Assembly: GCF_900591205.1 (NCBI RefSeq)
Contig: NZ_UUPU01000104.1
Coordinates: 1-64,000 of the forward strand
Length of the DNA stretch: 64,000 bases
From: Pseudomonas viridiflava
Lineage (GTDB): Bacteria > Pseudomonadota > Gammaproteobacteria > Pseudomonadales > Pseudomonadaceae
Direction of reading: 5' to 3'
Shown piece after piece: positions 25,082 to 33,602 of the stretch. How positions within the stretch are numbered: position 1 is the stretch's first letter; every line of letters begins with the position of its first letter. The notes under the pieces were generated by a model that was not told the DNA's origin, did not search any database, and worked only from the letters and a program-made list of their open reading frames with translations. The position numbers were made by a program, and so were the translations under genes.

Positions 25082-27700
25082 ATGAAAAGCGCAGAAATCC
25101 GTGAAGCCTTCCTTCGCTTCTTCGAAGAGCAAGGTCACACCCGTGTCGCCTCCAGCTCCTTGATCCCAGGCAATGACCCAACCCTGCTGTTCACTAACGC
25201 GGGGATGAACCAGTTCAAGGACTGCTTCCTGGGCCAGGAAAAGCGCGCGTATACCCGCGCCACCAGCAGCCAGAAGTGCGTACGCGCCGGCGGCAAGAAC
25301 AGTGACCTGGAAAACGTCGGTTACACCGCCCGCCACCACACTTTCTTCGAAATGCTCGGCAACTTCAGTTTTGGTGACTATTTCAAGAAAGATGCGATTA
25401 CGTTTGCCTGGACCTTCCTGACTGGCGTCTTGAAGCTGCCCAAGGAAAAACTCTGGGTGACCGTCTACGCGACGGACGACGAAGCGTATGACATCTGGAC
25501 CAAGGAAGTCGGCGTCCCCGTCGAGCGTATGATCCGCATCGGCGACAACAAGGGCGCGCCTTACGCCTCCGACAACTTCTGGACCATGGGCGATACCGGC
25601 CCGTGCGGCCCTTGCACCGAGATCTTCTACGACCACGGCGCCGACATCTGGGGTGGCCCGCCGGGCTCGCCGGAAGAAGACGGCGACCGTTACATCGAGA
25701 TCTGGAACAACGTGTTCATGCAGTTCAACCGCACCGCCGATGGCGTGTTGCATCCGCTGCCGGCGCCGTCGGTAGACACCGGTATGGGCCTGGAGCGGAT
25801 CAGTGCGGTGATGCAGCACGTGCATTCCAACTATGAAATCGACTTGTTCACCAACCTGTTGAGCGCGTCGGCTGCGGCGATTGGCTGCGCGAATGAAAGC
25901 CAGTCCTCGCTCAAGGTTGTGTCGGACCACATCCGCTCCTGCGGTTTCCTGATCGCCGACGGTGTGTTGCCGTCCAGCGAGGGTCGTGGCTACGTGCTGC
26001 GCCGGATCATCCGCCGCGCCTGCCGTCACGGTAACAAGCTGGGCGCCACTGGCAGCTTCTTCTACAAGATCGTTGCCGCGCTGGTGGCTGAAATGGGCGA
26101 GGCTTTTCCGGAGCTGGCCCAGAACCAGGCGCTCATCGAGCGCGTGTTGAAAGCCGAGGAAGAGCAGTTCGCCAAGACCCTGGAACAGGGCCTGAAGATT
26201 CTCGAACTCGACCTCGCCAACTTGCAGGGCACTGTGGTGCCCGGCGATGTCGTGTTCAAGTTGTACGACACCTACGGCTTCCCGATGGACCTTACCGCCG
26301 ACATCGCCCGCGAGCGCGATTTGACGGTGGACGAGGCGGGTTTCGAGCGTGAGATGGAAGCGCAGCGCGTGCGCGCCCGTTCCGCCAGTTCCTTTGGCCT
26401 GGACTACAACAGCCTGGTCAAGGTCGACGTGCCTACCGAATTCACCGGTTACAAGGCGACCGTCGGCTCGGCCAAAATCGTCGCGCTTTATAAAGACGGC
26501 AAATCGGTCGACGTGTTGAGCGAAGGCGATGAGGCCGTGGTGGTGCTGGACCAGACACCGTTCTACGCTGAGTCTGGCGGCCAGATCGGTGACTGTGGTT
26601 TCCTCAGCTCCACCTCCGGTCGTTTTGAAGTGCGCGACACCACCAAGACCGGCGGGGCGTTCTTGCACCACGGTGTGCTGGTGCTGGGTAACTTGACGGT
26701 CGGTGCACCGGTCGATACCCAGGTCGATGCTGACGTGCGGCACGCAACGGCTTTGAATCACTCGGCCACTCACTTGTTGCACGCAGCATTGCGCCAGGTA
26801 TTGGGCGAGCATGTTCAGCAAAAGGGTTCGTTGGTGGACAGCCAGCGCCTGCGTTTCGACTTCAGCCACTTTGAAGCGATCAAGCCTGAACAGATCAGGG
26901 CCCTGGAAGACATCGTCAACGCCGAGATTCGCAAGAACTCGCCGGTAGAAACCGAAGAAACCGACATCGAGACCGCCAAGGCCAAGGGCGCCATGGCGCT
27001 GTTCGGCGAGAAGTACGGCGACAACGTGCGCGTGCTGAGCATGGGCGGCGACTTCTCGGTGGAGCTGTGTGGCGGTATCCACGCCAACCGCACCGGCGAC
27101 ATCGCCCTGCTGAAAATCATCAGCGAAGGTGGCGTGGCCTCCGGTGTGCGGCGTATCGAGGCGGTGACTGGTGCTGCGGCCCTGGCCTACCTCAATGCGG
27201 CCGAAGAACAACTCAAGGAAGCGGCCAGCCTGGTCAAGGGCAGCCGCGATAACCTGATCGACAAGCTGTCGGCCGTCCTGGAGCGCAACCGTGCGCTGGA
27301 GAAACAGCTGGAGCAGTTGCAAGCCAAGGCGGCCAGCGCTGCGGGTGACGATCTGTCGGCTTCGGCGGTAGACGTCAAGGACGTTAAAGTCCTGGCCGTA
27401 CGCCTGGACGGTCAGGACGGCAAGGCGCTGTTGGCGCTGGTCGATCAGTTGAAGAACAAGCTCGGCCGCGCAGTGATCCTGCTCGGCGGTGTCCATGAGG
27501 AAAAGGTCGTGCTGGTTGCCGGTGTAACCAAGGACCTGACTGGCCAACTCAAGGCCGGTGATTTGATGAAGCAAGCCGCCGCGGCAGTGGGCGGGAAGGG
27601 CGGCGGTCGTCCGGACATGGCGCAAGGCGGTGGTGTAGACGCCGGTGCCCTGGACGCGGCCCTGGCCCTGACCGTGCCATTTGTCGAGGCAGGCATTTAA
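25082..27700 (+). CDS. alaS: Alanyl-tRNA synthetase
   Basis: Charges tRNA-Ala; 872 residues. Domains in order: class II catalytic core (EIREAFLRFFEEQGH; FTNAGMNQFKDCFLG; RHHTFFEMLGNFSFGDYF; TGMGLERISAVMQ), tRNA-recognition helical domain, editing domain with zinc ligands HSATHLLHAALR and the CGGIH motif (VELCGGIHANRTGDIAL), and the C-terminal C-Ala region with a coiled coil (NAAEEQLKEAASLVKGSRDNLIDKLSA...) and DHH-associated glycine-rich end GGKGGGRPDMAQGGG. The start at 25082 gives the canonical MKSAEIREAFL. Confidence 0.97.
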   Translation: MKSAEIREAFLRFFEEQGHTRVASSSLIPGNDPTLLFTNAGMNQFKDCFLGQEKRAYTRATSSQKCVRAGGKNSDLENVGYTARHHTFFEMLGNFSFGDYFKKDAITFAWTFLTGVLKLPKEKLWVTVYATDDEAYDIWTKEVGVPVERMIRIGDNKGAPYASDNFWTMGDTGPCGPCTEIFYDHGADIWGGPPGSPEEDGDRYIEIWNNVFMQFNRTADGVLHPLPAPSVDTGMGLERISAVMQHVHSNYEIDLFTNLLSASAAAIGCANESQSSLKVVSDHIRSCGFLIADGVLPSSEGRGYVLRRIIRRACRHGNKLGATGSFFYKIVAALVAEMGEAFPELAQNQALIERVLKAEEEQFAKTLEQGLKILELDLANLQGTVVPGDVVFKLYDTYGFPMDLTADIARERDLTVDEAGFEREMEAQRVRARSASSFGLDYNSLVKVDVPTEFTGYKATVGSAKIVALYKDGKSVDVLSEGDEAVVVLDQTPFYAESGGQIGDCGFLSSTSGRFEVRDTTKTGGAFLHHGVLVLGNLTVGAPVDTQVDADVRHATALNHSATHLLHAALRQVLGEHVQQKGSLVDSQRLRFDFSHFEAIKPEQIRALEDIVNAEIRKNSPVETEETDIETAKAKGAMALFGEKYGDNVRVLSMGGDFSVELCGGIHANRTGDIALLKIISEGGVASGVRRIEAVTGAAALAYLNAAEEQLKEAASLVKGSRDNLIDKLSAVLERNRALEKQLEQLQAKAASAAGDDLSASAVDVKDVKVLAVRLDGQDGKALLALVDQLKNKLGRAVILLGGVHEEKVVLVAGVTKDLTGQLKAGDLMKQAAAAVGGKGGGRPDMAQGGGVDAGALDAALALTVPFVEAGI

Positions 27701-27711
27701 GGCGCTGTTGC

Positions 27712-27738
27712 CGAGCCCATGGTCTAGTCATGGGCTCG
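27712..27738 (+). terminator. Hairpin after alaS
   Basis: CGAGCCCATG / CATGGGCTCG with a 7-nt loop, 12 nt after the alaS stop, but no T-run; it may be a weak or Rho-assisted terminator, or a processing or pausing hairpin, before lysC. Confidence 0.45.
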
Positions 27739-27797
27739 CTCGGTTGCTGGAAGATTTGTTTATTGGGCGCCCCTTTACGGGCTGAGGCGGCTTAGAA

Positions 27798-29039
27798 ATG
27801 GCTTTGATCGTACAGAAATTCGGAGGCACCTCGGTCGGTTCTGTCGAAAGAATCGAGCAGGTGGCCGACAAGGTTAAGAAATTCCGCGATGCCGGCGATG
27901 ACCTGGTGGTGGTGCTGTCGGCCATGAGCGGCGAGACCAATCGCCTGATCGAACTGGCCAAGGCAATCAGTGGCGACCAGCAACCGCTGCCGCGTGAGCT
28001 GGATGTGATTGTGTCCACCGGTGAGCAGGTGACCATTGCCCTGTTGGCCATGGCGCTGAACAAGCGTGGTGTGCCGGCAGTGTCCTACACTGGCAGCCAG
28101 GTGCGCATCCTGACCGACAGCGCGCATACCAAGGCGCGTATCCTGCAGATTGACGATCAGAAAATCCGCACAGATCTCAAGGCTGGGCGCGTGGTAGTTG
28201 TAGCAGGGTTCCAGGGCGTGGATGAGCAGGGCAACATCACCACCCTTGGGCGTGGCGGTTCGGACACCACCGGCGTGGCGCTGGCAGCGGCTCTCAAGGC
28301 CGATGAATGCCAGATCTACACCGATGTGGACGGCGTTTACACCACCGACCCGCGAGTGGTGTCCGTGGCCCAGCGCCTGGACAAGATCACCTTTGAAGAG
28401 ATGCTGGAAATGGCCAGCCTCGGTTCCAAGGTGTTGCAAATCCGCGCGGTGGAGTTCGCCGGCAAGTACAACGTTCCGCTGCGCGTATTGCACAGCTTCA
28501 AAGAGGGTCCGGGGACCCTCATTACTATTGATGAAGAGGAATCCATGGAACAGCCGATCATTTCCGGCATCGCTTTTAACCGCGATGAAGCCAAGCTGAC
28601 GATCCGTGGCGTACCGGATACCCCGGGCGTGGCGTTCAAGATTCTCGGCCCTATCAGTGGCGCGAACATTGAAGTCGACATGATCGTGCAGAACGTTTCG
28701 CACGATAACACCACCGATTTCACGTTCACCGTGCACCGCAACGAGTACGATGCGGCGGAGCGAATCCTGCAGAACACTGCGAGCGAAATTGGCGCCCGTG
28801 AAGTGGTCGGCGATACCAAGATCGCCAAAGTGTCGATCGTGGGCGTGGGCATGCGTTCCCATGCCGGCGTTGCCAGCCGCATGTTCGAGGCGCTGGCCAA
28901 GGAAAGCATCAACATCCAGATGATCTCCACCTCGGAAATCAAAGTCTCGGTGGTGATCGAAGAGAAGTATCTGGAACTGGCTGTACGTGCGCTGCATACC
29001 GCTTTCGAGCTGGACGCTCCGGCCCGACAGGGCGAGTGA
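27798..29039 (+). CDS. lysC: Aspartate kinase
   Basis: First step of lysine/threonine/methionine synthesis (aspartate to aspartyl-phosphate). 413 residues: kinase domain with VQKFGGTSVG at the start, SAMSGETNRLI, VAGFQGVDEQGNITTLGRGGSDTT and YTDVDGVYTTDPR, then two ACT domains (from about residue 265 and 345) with the regulatory segment MISTSEIKVSVVI. An internal in-frame ATG at 28545 (residue 250) has a strong GAAGAGGA site and would yield a 164-aa beta subunit made only of ACT domains, as known for alpha2beta2 aspartokinases of Bacillus and Corynebacterium. Confidence 0.96.
   Translation: MALIVQKFGGTSVGSVERIEQVADKVKKFRDAGDDLVVVLSAMSGETNRLIELAKAISGDQQPLPRELDVIVSTGEQVTIALLAMALNKRGVPAVSYTGSQVRILTDSAHTKARILQIDDQKIRTDLKAGRVVVVAGFQGVDEQGNITTLGRGGSDTTGVALAAALKADECQIYTDVDGVYTTDPRVVSVAQRLDKITFEEMLEMASLGSKVLQIRAVEFAGKYNVPLRVLHSFKEGPGTLITIDEEESMEQPIISGIAFNRDEAKLTIRGVPDTPGVAFKILGPISGANIEVDMIVQNVSHDNTTDFTFTVHRNEYDAAERILQNTASEIGAREVVGDTKIAKVSIVGVGMRSHAGVASRMFEALAKESINIQMISTSEIKVSVVIEEKYLELAVRALHTAFELDAPARQGE
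28504..28547 (+). promoter_or_regulatory. Possible internal translation start for aspartokinase beta subunit
   Basis: Stem AGGGTCC / GGACCCT (28505-28520) lies before GAAGAGGA (28533-28540) and ATG at 28545, 5 nt from the purine run. Codon 250 of lysC, just before the first ACT domain. Confidence 0.5.
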
Positions 29040-29051
29040 TGCAATGCCAGG

Positions 29052-29084
29052 AAGGCGCGGTCTAACCGCGCCTTTCATTTTTTT
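29052..29084 (+). terminator. Terminator of lysC
   Basis: AAGGCGCGGT / ACCGCGCCTT stem with CTA loop followed by TTCATTTTTTT, 13 nt after the lysC stop. Confidence 0.92.
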
Positions 29085-29215
29085 GTGGGGTGCATGGTCT
29101 TTTGCGTGTGCTCGACAATACTTAGGCCGTTAGGGCTATGGCCATCAGGTCGTAGGTCGAACGCCTTTTTTTTGCAGACTGTTGTTCCTGAACTGAAATG
29201 CGTGAGGAGAAAGGT

Positions 29216-29404
29216 ATGCTGATTCTGACTCGTCGGTGCGCAGAAAGCCTGATTATCGGTGATGGCGAAATCACCGTGACCGTGCTCGGCGTCAAAGGCA
29301 ATCAAGTACGTATCGGGGTTAACGCTCCGAAAGAGGTAGCGGTCCATCGCGAGGAAATCTACCTGCGGATCAAGAAAGAGAAGGACGAAGAACCAAGCCT
29401 TTAA
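29216..29404 (+). CDS. rsmA: RsmA/CsrA post-transcriptional regulator
   Basis: RNA-binding dimer that blocks translation at GGA-containing leaders and is titrated by RsmX/Y/Z sRNAs. 62 residues; MLILTRRCAESLIIGDGEITVTVLG and VNAPKEVAVHREEIY (with the RNA-binding Arg44) are almost invariant for the family. The ribosome site GAGGAGAAAGG itself contains a GGA core, so self-repression is possible. Conserved downstream of lysC and upstream of the tRNA cluster, as in P. aeruginosa. Confidence 0.97.
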   Translation: MLILTRRCAESLIIGDGEITVTVLGVKGNQVRIGVNAPKEVAVHREEIYLRIKKEKDEEPSL

Positions 29405-29466
29405 TTTTTATCGTTTTTTATGTTTGCAAACGGGGATGAACGTGGTTAATATACGCCCCGTGTTGC

Positions 29467-29557
29467 GGAGAGCTGGCCGAGTGGCCGAAGGCGCTCCCCT
29501 GCTAAGGGAGTACACCTCAAAAGGGTGTCGGGGGTTCGAATCCCCCGTTCTCCGCCA
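29467..29557 (+). tRNA. tRNA-Ser (GCT)
   Basis: 91 nt with a long variable arm; acceptor GGAGAGC pairs with GTTCTCC before GCCA; anticodon GCT in CCCCTGCTAAGGG; T arm GGGGGTTCGAATCCCCC; CCA encoded. Reads AGC/AGT codons. A TTAATATAC-like -10 lies just upstream (about 29445). Confidence 0.97.
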
Positions 29558-29623
29558 TTATTTGCTTAGTACGTTGCAATCTGGTTTTTTCGGTAAGTTG
29601 TTGAAATTACTCGAAAAAATAGC

Positions 29624-29651
29624 TTTACATAGAGATTGAACGGCCTATAAT
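29624..29651 (+). promoter_or_regulatory. Sigma-70 promoter of tRNA-Arg
   Basis: TTTACA (29624-29629), 16-bp spacer, TATAAT (29646-29651), followed by a GC-rich discriminator (GCGCGG) typical of stringently controlled stable RNA genes. Confidence 0.8.
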
Positions 29652-29665
29652 GCGCGGCAACAAAT

Positions 29666-29742
29666 GCACTCGTAGCTCAGCTGGATAGAGTACTCGGCTA
29701 CGAACCGAGCGGTCACAGGTTCGAATCCTGTCGAGTGCACCA
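29666..29742 (+). tRNA. tRNA-Arg (ACG), copy 1
   Basis: 77 nt; acceptor GCACTCG / CGAGTGC, discriminator A and CCA encoded; anticodon ACG in CGGCTACGAACCG; T arm CACAGGTTCGAATCCTGTC. The wobble A is presumably converted to inosine by TadA. Confidence 0.97.
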
Positions 29743-29813
29743 TTTAAGAGTTAGTTGCAGCAATGCAGGTAGCTTGGCTTCAACCAGTTGTGATCTGGTC
29801 TAAAACACACTCT

Positions 29814-29890
29814 GCACTCGTAGCTCAGCTGGATAGAGTACTCGGCTACGAACCGAGCGGTCACAGGTTCGAATCCTGTCGAGTGCACCA
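29814..29890 (+). tRNA. tRNA-Arg (ACG), copy 2
   Basis: Identical to the copy at 29666-29742, 71 nt further on. Probably co-transcribed with it; terminator follows at 29898. Confidence 0.97.
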
Positions 29891-29897
29891 TACAAAC

Positions 29898-29924
29898 AAA
29901 AAGCCCGCCTAGTGCGGGCTTTTT
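29898..29924 (+). terminator. Terminator of the tRNA cluster
   Basis: AAAAAGCCCGC / GCGGGCTTTTT with a 5-nt loop. Confidence 0.93.
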
Positions 29925-30230
29925 GCCGTCTGGGGTTTGTGTGGGATTTCATCTTTTTCTCCTGCTTCCATGTGTTTTCCTTTCTCGCTGCGTCGTCGCA
30001 CTTCATAGATGCAGCCAATGCTTAGCTTTGGCTCGCAAGCGCTTGTTCTTTCCAGTTTTTTGACGTTAAAAGTCGGCGCACGGTGTATCATTGCGCCCGT
30101 CAGCCCCGCCGGGGCTTGTGGAATACCTCCATGGACTTACCCAGTAGTTACTCAGTACCCCGTTTTACCAATCATGAATTGACTGATTGATCCTTCCGGC
30201 GTGCCCCGCTGCTGGGAGTGGAGTTCGCCT
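29925..30230 (+). promoter_or_regulatory. mgtE upstream region and leader
   Basis: About 300 bp without a gene. It contains a GC hairpin CAGCCCC / GGGGCTTG (30101-30117). The leader before the mgtE ATG is long enough for regulation, but I do not recognise a known magnesium riboswitch in it. Confidence 0.4.
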
Positions 30231-31673
30231 ATGACCGAAGTAGAAGTAAAGAAAACACAAGAAAGCCTGCAGGATCGCCTGGCTCAAGTCATCGAGCTGC
30301 TGCAGCGCCAGCGTGTGGTCGAAGACCTCACGCACCGCCAGGAAGGCCCGAACAAAGACCACGTTGAAAACCTGGTCCACCGGCAAAACCTCGTCGAGTT
30401 GCAACGCAAGCTTGATGACCTGCACTCCGCCGACGTCGCCTATATTCTCGAAGCACTGCCGCTGGATGATCGACTGACCCTCTGGCAGTTGGTCAAGGCC
30501 GACCGCGACGGCGACATTCTGCTTGAAGTATCCGACTCCGTTCGTGAAACCCTGATCGCCGACATGGACGATCACGAACTCCTGGCTGCGGCCAAGGAGA
30601 TGGATGCCGACGAGCTGGCCGACCTGGCCCCTGAGCTGCCCCGTGATGTTGTCCATGAGCTGATGGAGGCCCTCGACAGCCAACAGCGTGAGCGCGTGCG
30701 CTCCGCGTTGTCCTATGGCGAGGATCAGGTCGGCGCCCTGATGGACTTCGAGATGGTCACCATCCGCGAAGACGTCAGCCTGGAAGTGGTTTTGCGCTAC
30801 CTGCGCCGGCTGAAAGAGCTGCCGGGCCATACCGACAAGTTGTTTGTGGTCGACTACGAAGGCATCCTCAAGGGCGTGCTGCCGATCAAGCGCCTGCTGG
30901 TGAATGATCCGGACAAGAAAGTTGCGGACTTGATGGCCAGCGATACGGTGAGTTTTCACCCGGATGAAGACGCCTACGAAGCCGCCCAGGCGTTTGAGCG
31001 CTATGACTTGATCTCCGCGCCGGTGGTCGACAAGAACGGCAAGTTGATTGGTCGTTTGACCATCGACGAAATGGTCGACCTGATTCGTGAAGAAAGTGAA
31101 ACTGAAGTCCTCAACATGGCGGGTTTGCGTGAAGAGGAAGATATTTTTGCATCAGTCTGGCGTTCGCTGCACAACCGCTGGGCCTGGCTGGCGGTCAACC
31201 TGATTACCGCTTTCATCGCCTCGCGCGTTATCGGGTTGTTCGAGGGCTCTATCGAGAAACTGGTGGCTCTCGCGGCGTTGATGCCGATTGTGGCGGGCAT
31301 TGGTGGCAACTCGGGTAACCAGACCATCACCATGATCGTGCGCGCCATGGCACTGGATCAGGTGAGTACTGCCAATTCTTCGCGCCTGCTGCGCAAGGAG
31401 TTGGCGGTGGGTCTGATCAACGGCTTGGTATGGGGTGGGGTGATCGGCGTCGTGGCCTACTTGCTGTATGGCAGTTGGTCGCTTGGCGTGGTGATGACTG
31501 CCGCCATGACCCTCAACCTGCTGCTGGCGGCGCTGATGGGGGTATTGATCCCCATGACCCTGGCGCGCCTGGGGCGCGACCCTGCCATGGGGGCCAGTGT
31601 GATGATCACGGCCATGACCGACAGTGGTGGCTTCTTCATCTTCCTGGGCCTGGCGACGATCTTCCTTTTGTAA
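30231..31673 (+). CDS. mgtE: MgtE-family magnesium transporter
   Basis: Mg2+ channel/transporter of the inner membrane. 480 residues: an N-terminal superhelical domain of acidic helices (HSADVAYILEALPLDDRLTLWQLV), two CBS domains (residues about 155-275, RYLRRLKELPGHTDKLFVV and LIGRLTIDEMVDLI), then five membrane helices starting WAWLAVNLITAF, with the pore signature GGNSGNQ in LMPIVAGIGGNSGNQTITM. The ATG at 30231 gives MTEVEVKKTQES and follows GGGAGTGGAG. The CBS module closes the pore when cytosolic Mg2+ is high. Confidence 0.95.
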   Translation: MTEVEVKKTQESLQDRLAQVIELLQRQRVVEDLTHRQEGPNKDHVENLVHRQNLVELQRKLDDLHSADVAYILEALPLDDRLTLWQLVKADRDGDILLEVSDSVRETLIADMDDHELLAAAKEMDADELADLAPELPRDVVHELMEALDSQQRERVRSALSYGEDQVGALMDFEMVTIREDVSLEVVLRYLRRLKELPGHTDKLFVVDYEGILKGVLPIKRLLVNDPDKKVADLMASDTVSFHPDEDAYEAAQAFERYDLISAPVVDKNGKLIGRLTIDEMVDLIREESETEVLNMAGLREEEDIFASVWRSLHNRWAWLAVNLITAFIASRVIGLFEGSIEKLVALAALMPIVAGIGGNSGNQTITMIVRAMALDQVSTANSSRLLRKELAVGLINGLVWGGVIGVVAYLLYGSWSLGVVMTAAMTLNLLLAALMGVLIPMTLARLGRDPAMGASVMITAMTDSGGFFIFLGLATIFLL

Positions 31674-31682
31674 ACCTTCCGG

Positions 31683-31710
31683 CGGGAGCAAATCTGCTCC
31701 CGTCTTGCTT
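31683..31710 (+). terminator. Terminator of mgtE
   Basis: CGGGAGCA / TGCTCCCG hairpin 9 nt after the stop, followed by TCTTGCTTT. Confidence 0.75.
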
Positions 31711-31743
31711 TCCCTTCCCGGCTTTCCTCGCCAAATCGCACGC

Positions 31744-31770
31744 AAAAAAAAGCCAGCACATGGCTGGCTT
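31744..31770 (-). terminator. Terminator of amrZ
   Basis: AAGCCAGC / GCTGGCTT stem; on the minus strand it is followed by a run of seven or eight T. Confidence 0.85.
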
Positions 31771-31787
31771 CGGCTTTCAGTTGTAAA

Positions 31788-32114
31788 TCAATTGGCTTCT
31801 GCGGCCGCCTCAACGTCGTGCGCAATAAGCGAGACGAGAGCATTTTGCTGGCGGTGGGAGAGCTGACGAAAACGCTGCAGCAGTTCGCGTTCGTGCAGTG
31901 ACAGCTCGGGGCTGTCCAGGCGCATGCTCAACTCGTCACCCAACGCACCTTCCTGAATAAGGCTCTGCTCCAGGCGCGCGATGATTTCGGAGTTCATGCT
32001 GCGGTGATGATTGCGAGCCACCTCGGCAATGCGTTCCCGCATTCCGTCTGGCAGACGTACGACGAACTTGTCAGCCGTACGGCTGGAATAAATTGCCTGT
32101 TTCAATGGGCGCAT
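31788..32114 (-). CDS. amrZ: AmrZ, ribbon-helix-helix regulator of alginate, motility and c-di-GMP genes
   Basis: 108 residues, Arc/MetJ fold. SSRTADKFVVRLPDGMRERIAEVARNHHRSMNSEIIARLEQSL (residues about 10-52) is the ribbon-helix-helix domain, nearly identical to P. aeruginosa AmrZ; the C-terminal part (SLHERELLQRFRQLSHRQQNALVSLI) is the tetramerisation domain. In P. aeruginosa it activates algD and represses fleQ; in P. fluorescens it represses flagellar genes and controls c-di-GMP. A sigma-E/AlgU-like promoter is upstream (32172-32197). Confidence 0.95.
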   Translation of the reverse strand: MRPLKQAIYSSRTADKFVVRLPDGMRERIAEVARNHHRSMNSEIIARLEQSLIQEGALGDELSMRLDSPELSLHERELLQRFRQLSHRQQNALVSLIAHDVEAAAEAN

Positions 32115-32505
32115 ATATTTAACCGGTTAGTTCAGGGGAGCGGTTTTTGGAATTGGCCGCAAGATGAGTGTTAAGACAAGGCTCACGACTAAAGTTCAAC
32201 CCTAATTGCAAAGAGGCCGCATCATGCCTCAGATTTGACATTTCCTTGGCGTCAATTCTGTGACAAATATTGAACTGCCTAAAGGCTTTATGCCAGCACT
32301 CATTTGCATTTTTGCGGACTGGTTGGAAAACTTTTCATCCAGTGATTCCGCAACGGAACTTCTCGTAAGTCCGGGTCGCCACGGGTTTTGAGGCCGCACA
32401 TGCTATAGCAAACTGGCCTTTTGCCCTCATTTTTAAGACTAGTGGCAATTTGCCGATTAGCGAGGGCGAGGCGACATAAGGTAAGGCGGGGAGGGGGGGA
32501 TGGGG
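32115..32505. other. amrZ promoter region
   Basis: About 390 bp without a gene between amrZ and a convergently placed upstream gene on the same strand. It contains AT-rich blocks and the candidate AlgU promoter; a G-rich tract (GGGGAGGGGGGATGGGG, about 32489-32505) precedes the stop of the 59-aa gene. Confidence 0.5.
32172..32197 (-). promoter_or_regulatory. Candidate AlgU (sigma-22) promoter of amrZ
   Basis: On the minus strand GAACTT, a 15-nt spacer, then TCTTA. The consensus is GAACTT-N16/17-TCTGA; -35 is exact, the -10 and spacing are each slightly off. Located 58-83 nt before the amrZ ATG. Confidence 0.45.
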
Positions 32506-32685
32506 TCAGCGTAGGACCGGGTCGAACTTGATTCTGCGGCCGACGATCAGCGTGATCAGCAGCAGGCTCGCGAACACGCCAGTGGCAACGAATGCGGTGG
32601 TTTGCCCGTCCTGAGAGTCGGTGCTGAGGCCCAGGATGCCGGTTATCACGGTCAGGCTTAAGAACAGCCAGGCAGATTTGGTCAT
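32506..32685 (-). CDS. Small membrane protein (59 aa)
   Basis: Not recognised as a named family. Two hydrophobic segments, SAWLFLSLTVITGILGL (residues 4-20) and TAFVATGVFASLLLITLIVG (30-49), a short polar loop STDSQDGQ between them, and a basic C-terminus (RRIKFDPVLR): a probable two-helix inner-membrane protein. A good AGGAAG ribosome site precedes the ATG. It lies 11 nt after the next gene on the same strand, so the two form an operon. Confidence 0.75.
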   Translation of the reverse strand: MTKSAWLFLSLTVITGILGLSTDSQDGQTTAFVATGVFASLLLITLIVGRRIKFDPVLR

Positions 32686-32696
32686 GAACGGCTTCC

Positions 32697-32924
32697 TCAG
32701 AAAACCCAGTGTTCGGATGCCGGTGCAGCCTGGGTGCCTTCGGTCAGGCGTACCGGCGATTGCGCGTTAGGCGTCATCACCGCCAGTTGCGGGCGTTGTT
32801 GCAAGTGGTGCGGCACCGCCTGGCTGATCTGTGCCGGGTCGGCGGCGCCAGTCGATTGGAAATGGAACATCACCAGTGCAGCCAGGGCTACGGTGTTGAG
32901 GGCTAACAGAAGGGCACTGTTCAT
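32697..32924 (-). CDS. Small anchored or exported protein (75 aa)
   Basis: Starts with a hydrophobic segment MNSALLLALNTVALAALVMFHF (signal anchor or signal peptide) followed by a polar, Gln/Pro-rich tail (ISQAVPHHLQQRPQ..APASEHWVF). The ATG at 32924 is 9 nt from GGAG; an ATG two codons earlier is only 3 nt from it. Function unknown; upstream partner of the 59-aa membrane protein. Confidence 0.7.
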   Translation of the reverse strand: MNSALLLALNTVALAALVMFHFQSTGAADPAQISQAVPHHLQQRPQLAVMTPNAQSPVRLTEGTQAAPASEHWVF

Positions 32925-33250
32925 GGTCATGTTCTCCGCTTAACGCCGTGGCTGAATGGGTCTTGTAGGAGAAGTATTGCAGGTCTCGTGCCAATCTATT
33001 AATTCAATAAAATCAATGAGTTGAGTCTACTTTAGTTTGCGCAAAGGTTGCAATTTGCAATGCTGGCATTTTAGTGGATTGCATTTTGCACGATGGGGCC
33101 GGGTGCCCGTATTTGCTGGGCGAAACCTGAGTCGTCCAGACAAGGATCGGCCTACACTCAAAAAGCCCACGGACGACATGACAAAACCGACCTCGGCCGT
33201 TAACATGCACGCCGTCCGTCGTGGTGCCTCTGGCCCGATGGCTGTCATTA

Positions 33251-33327
33251 GTCCCAGTAGCTCAATTGGATAGAGCATCCCCCTCCTAAGGGGAAGGTTG
33301 GCCGTTCGAACCGGCCCTGGGACACCA
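33251..33327 (+). tRNA. tRNA-Arg (CCT)
   Basis: 77 nt; acceptor GTCCCAG / CTGGGAC, CCA encoded; anticodon CCT within CCCCTCCTAAGGGG; T arm GGCCGTTCGAACCGGCC. Reads the rare AGG codon. This type of tRNA gene is a frequent integration site for genomic islands, but no integrase follows here. Confidence 0.96.
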
Positions 33328-33332
33328 GATTC

Positions 33333-33368
33333 AAAGCCCTGCACAGAATATTCTGGCGGGGCTTTTTT
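33333..33368 (+). terminator. Terminator of tRNA-Arg(CCT)
   Basis: AAAGCCCTGC / GCGGGGCTTTTTT imperfect stem with an inner CAGAATATTCTG palindrome as loop. Confidence 0.85.
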
Positions 33369-33602
33369 GTGTGCGCTCGATCTTTTCAAAAGCCAGTCGA
33401 ACCTTGCTGCCGATCAAGGTTCACAGCAGGTGCTGACGGGTATTTTGCGCAACGGTGTACCTTGCACGCCACCCGGCAGCGTCTGAGCTGGTAAGCAAAA
33501 TAATCCCCGGAAACAGCGCCTTTCGCCTGTCCGGACCCGGCAACCCCGGACTATCATGCCGATAGCCCTGTCTCTCACTGCAAGGAGCCGCTCGGAACGC
33601 CG

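Noticed and set aside
29800..30018. Minus-strand frame over tRNA-Arg with ALDRIRTCDRSVRSRVLYPAELR
   Set aside because: A well-known spurious translation of tRNA antisense sequence.
33251..33602. Genomic island at tRNA-Arg(CCT)
   Set aside because: The tRNA type is a common integration site, but no integrase, no direct repeat of the tRNA 3' end and no foreign gene block follow.
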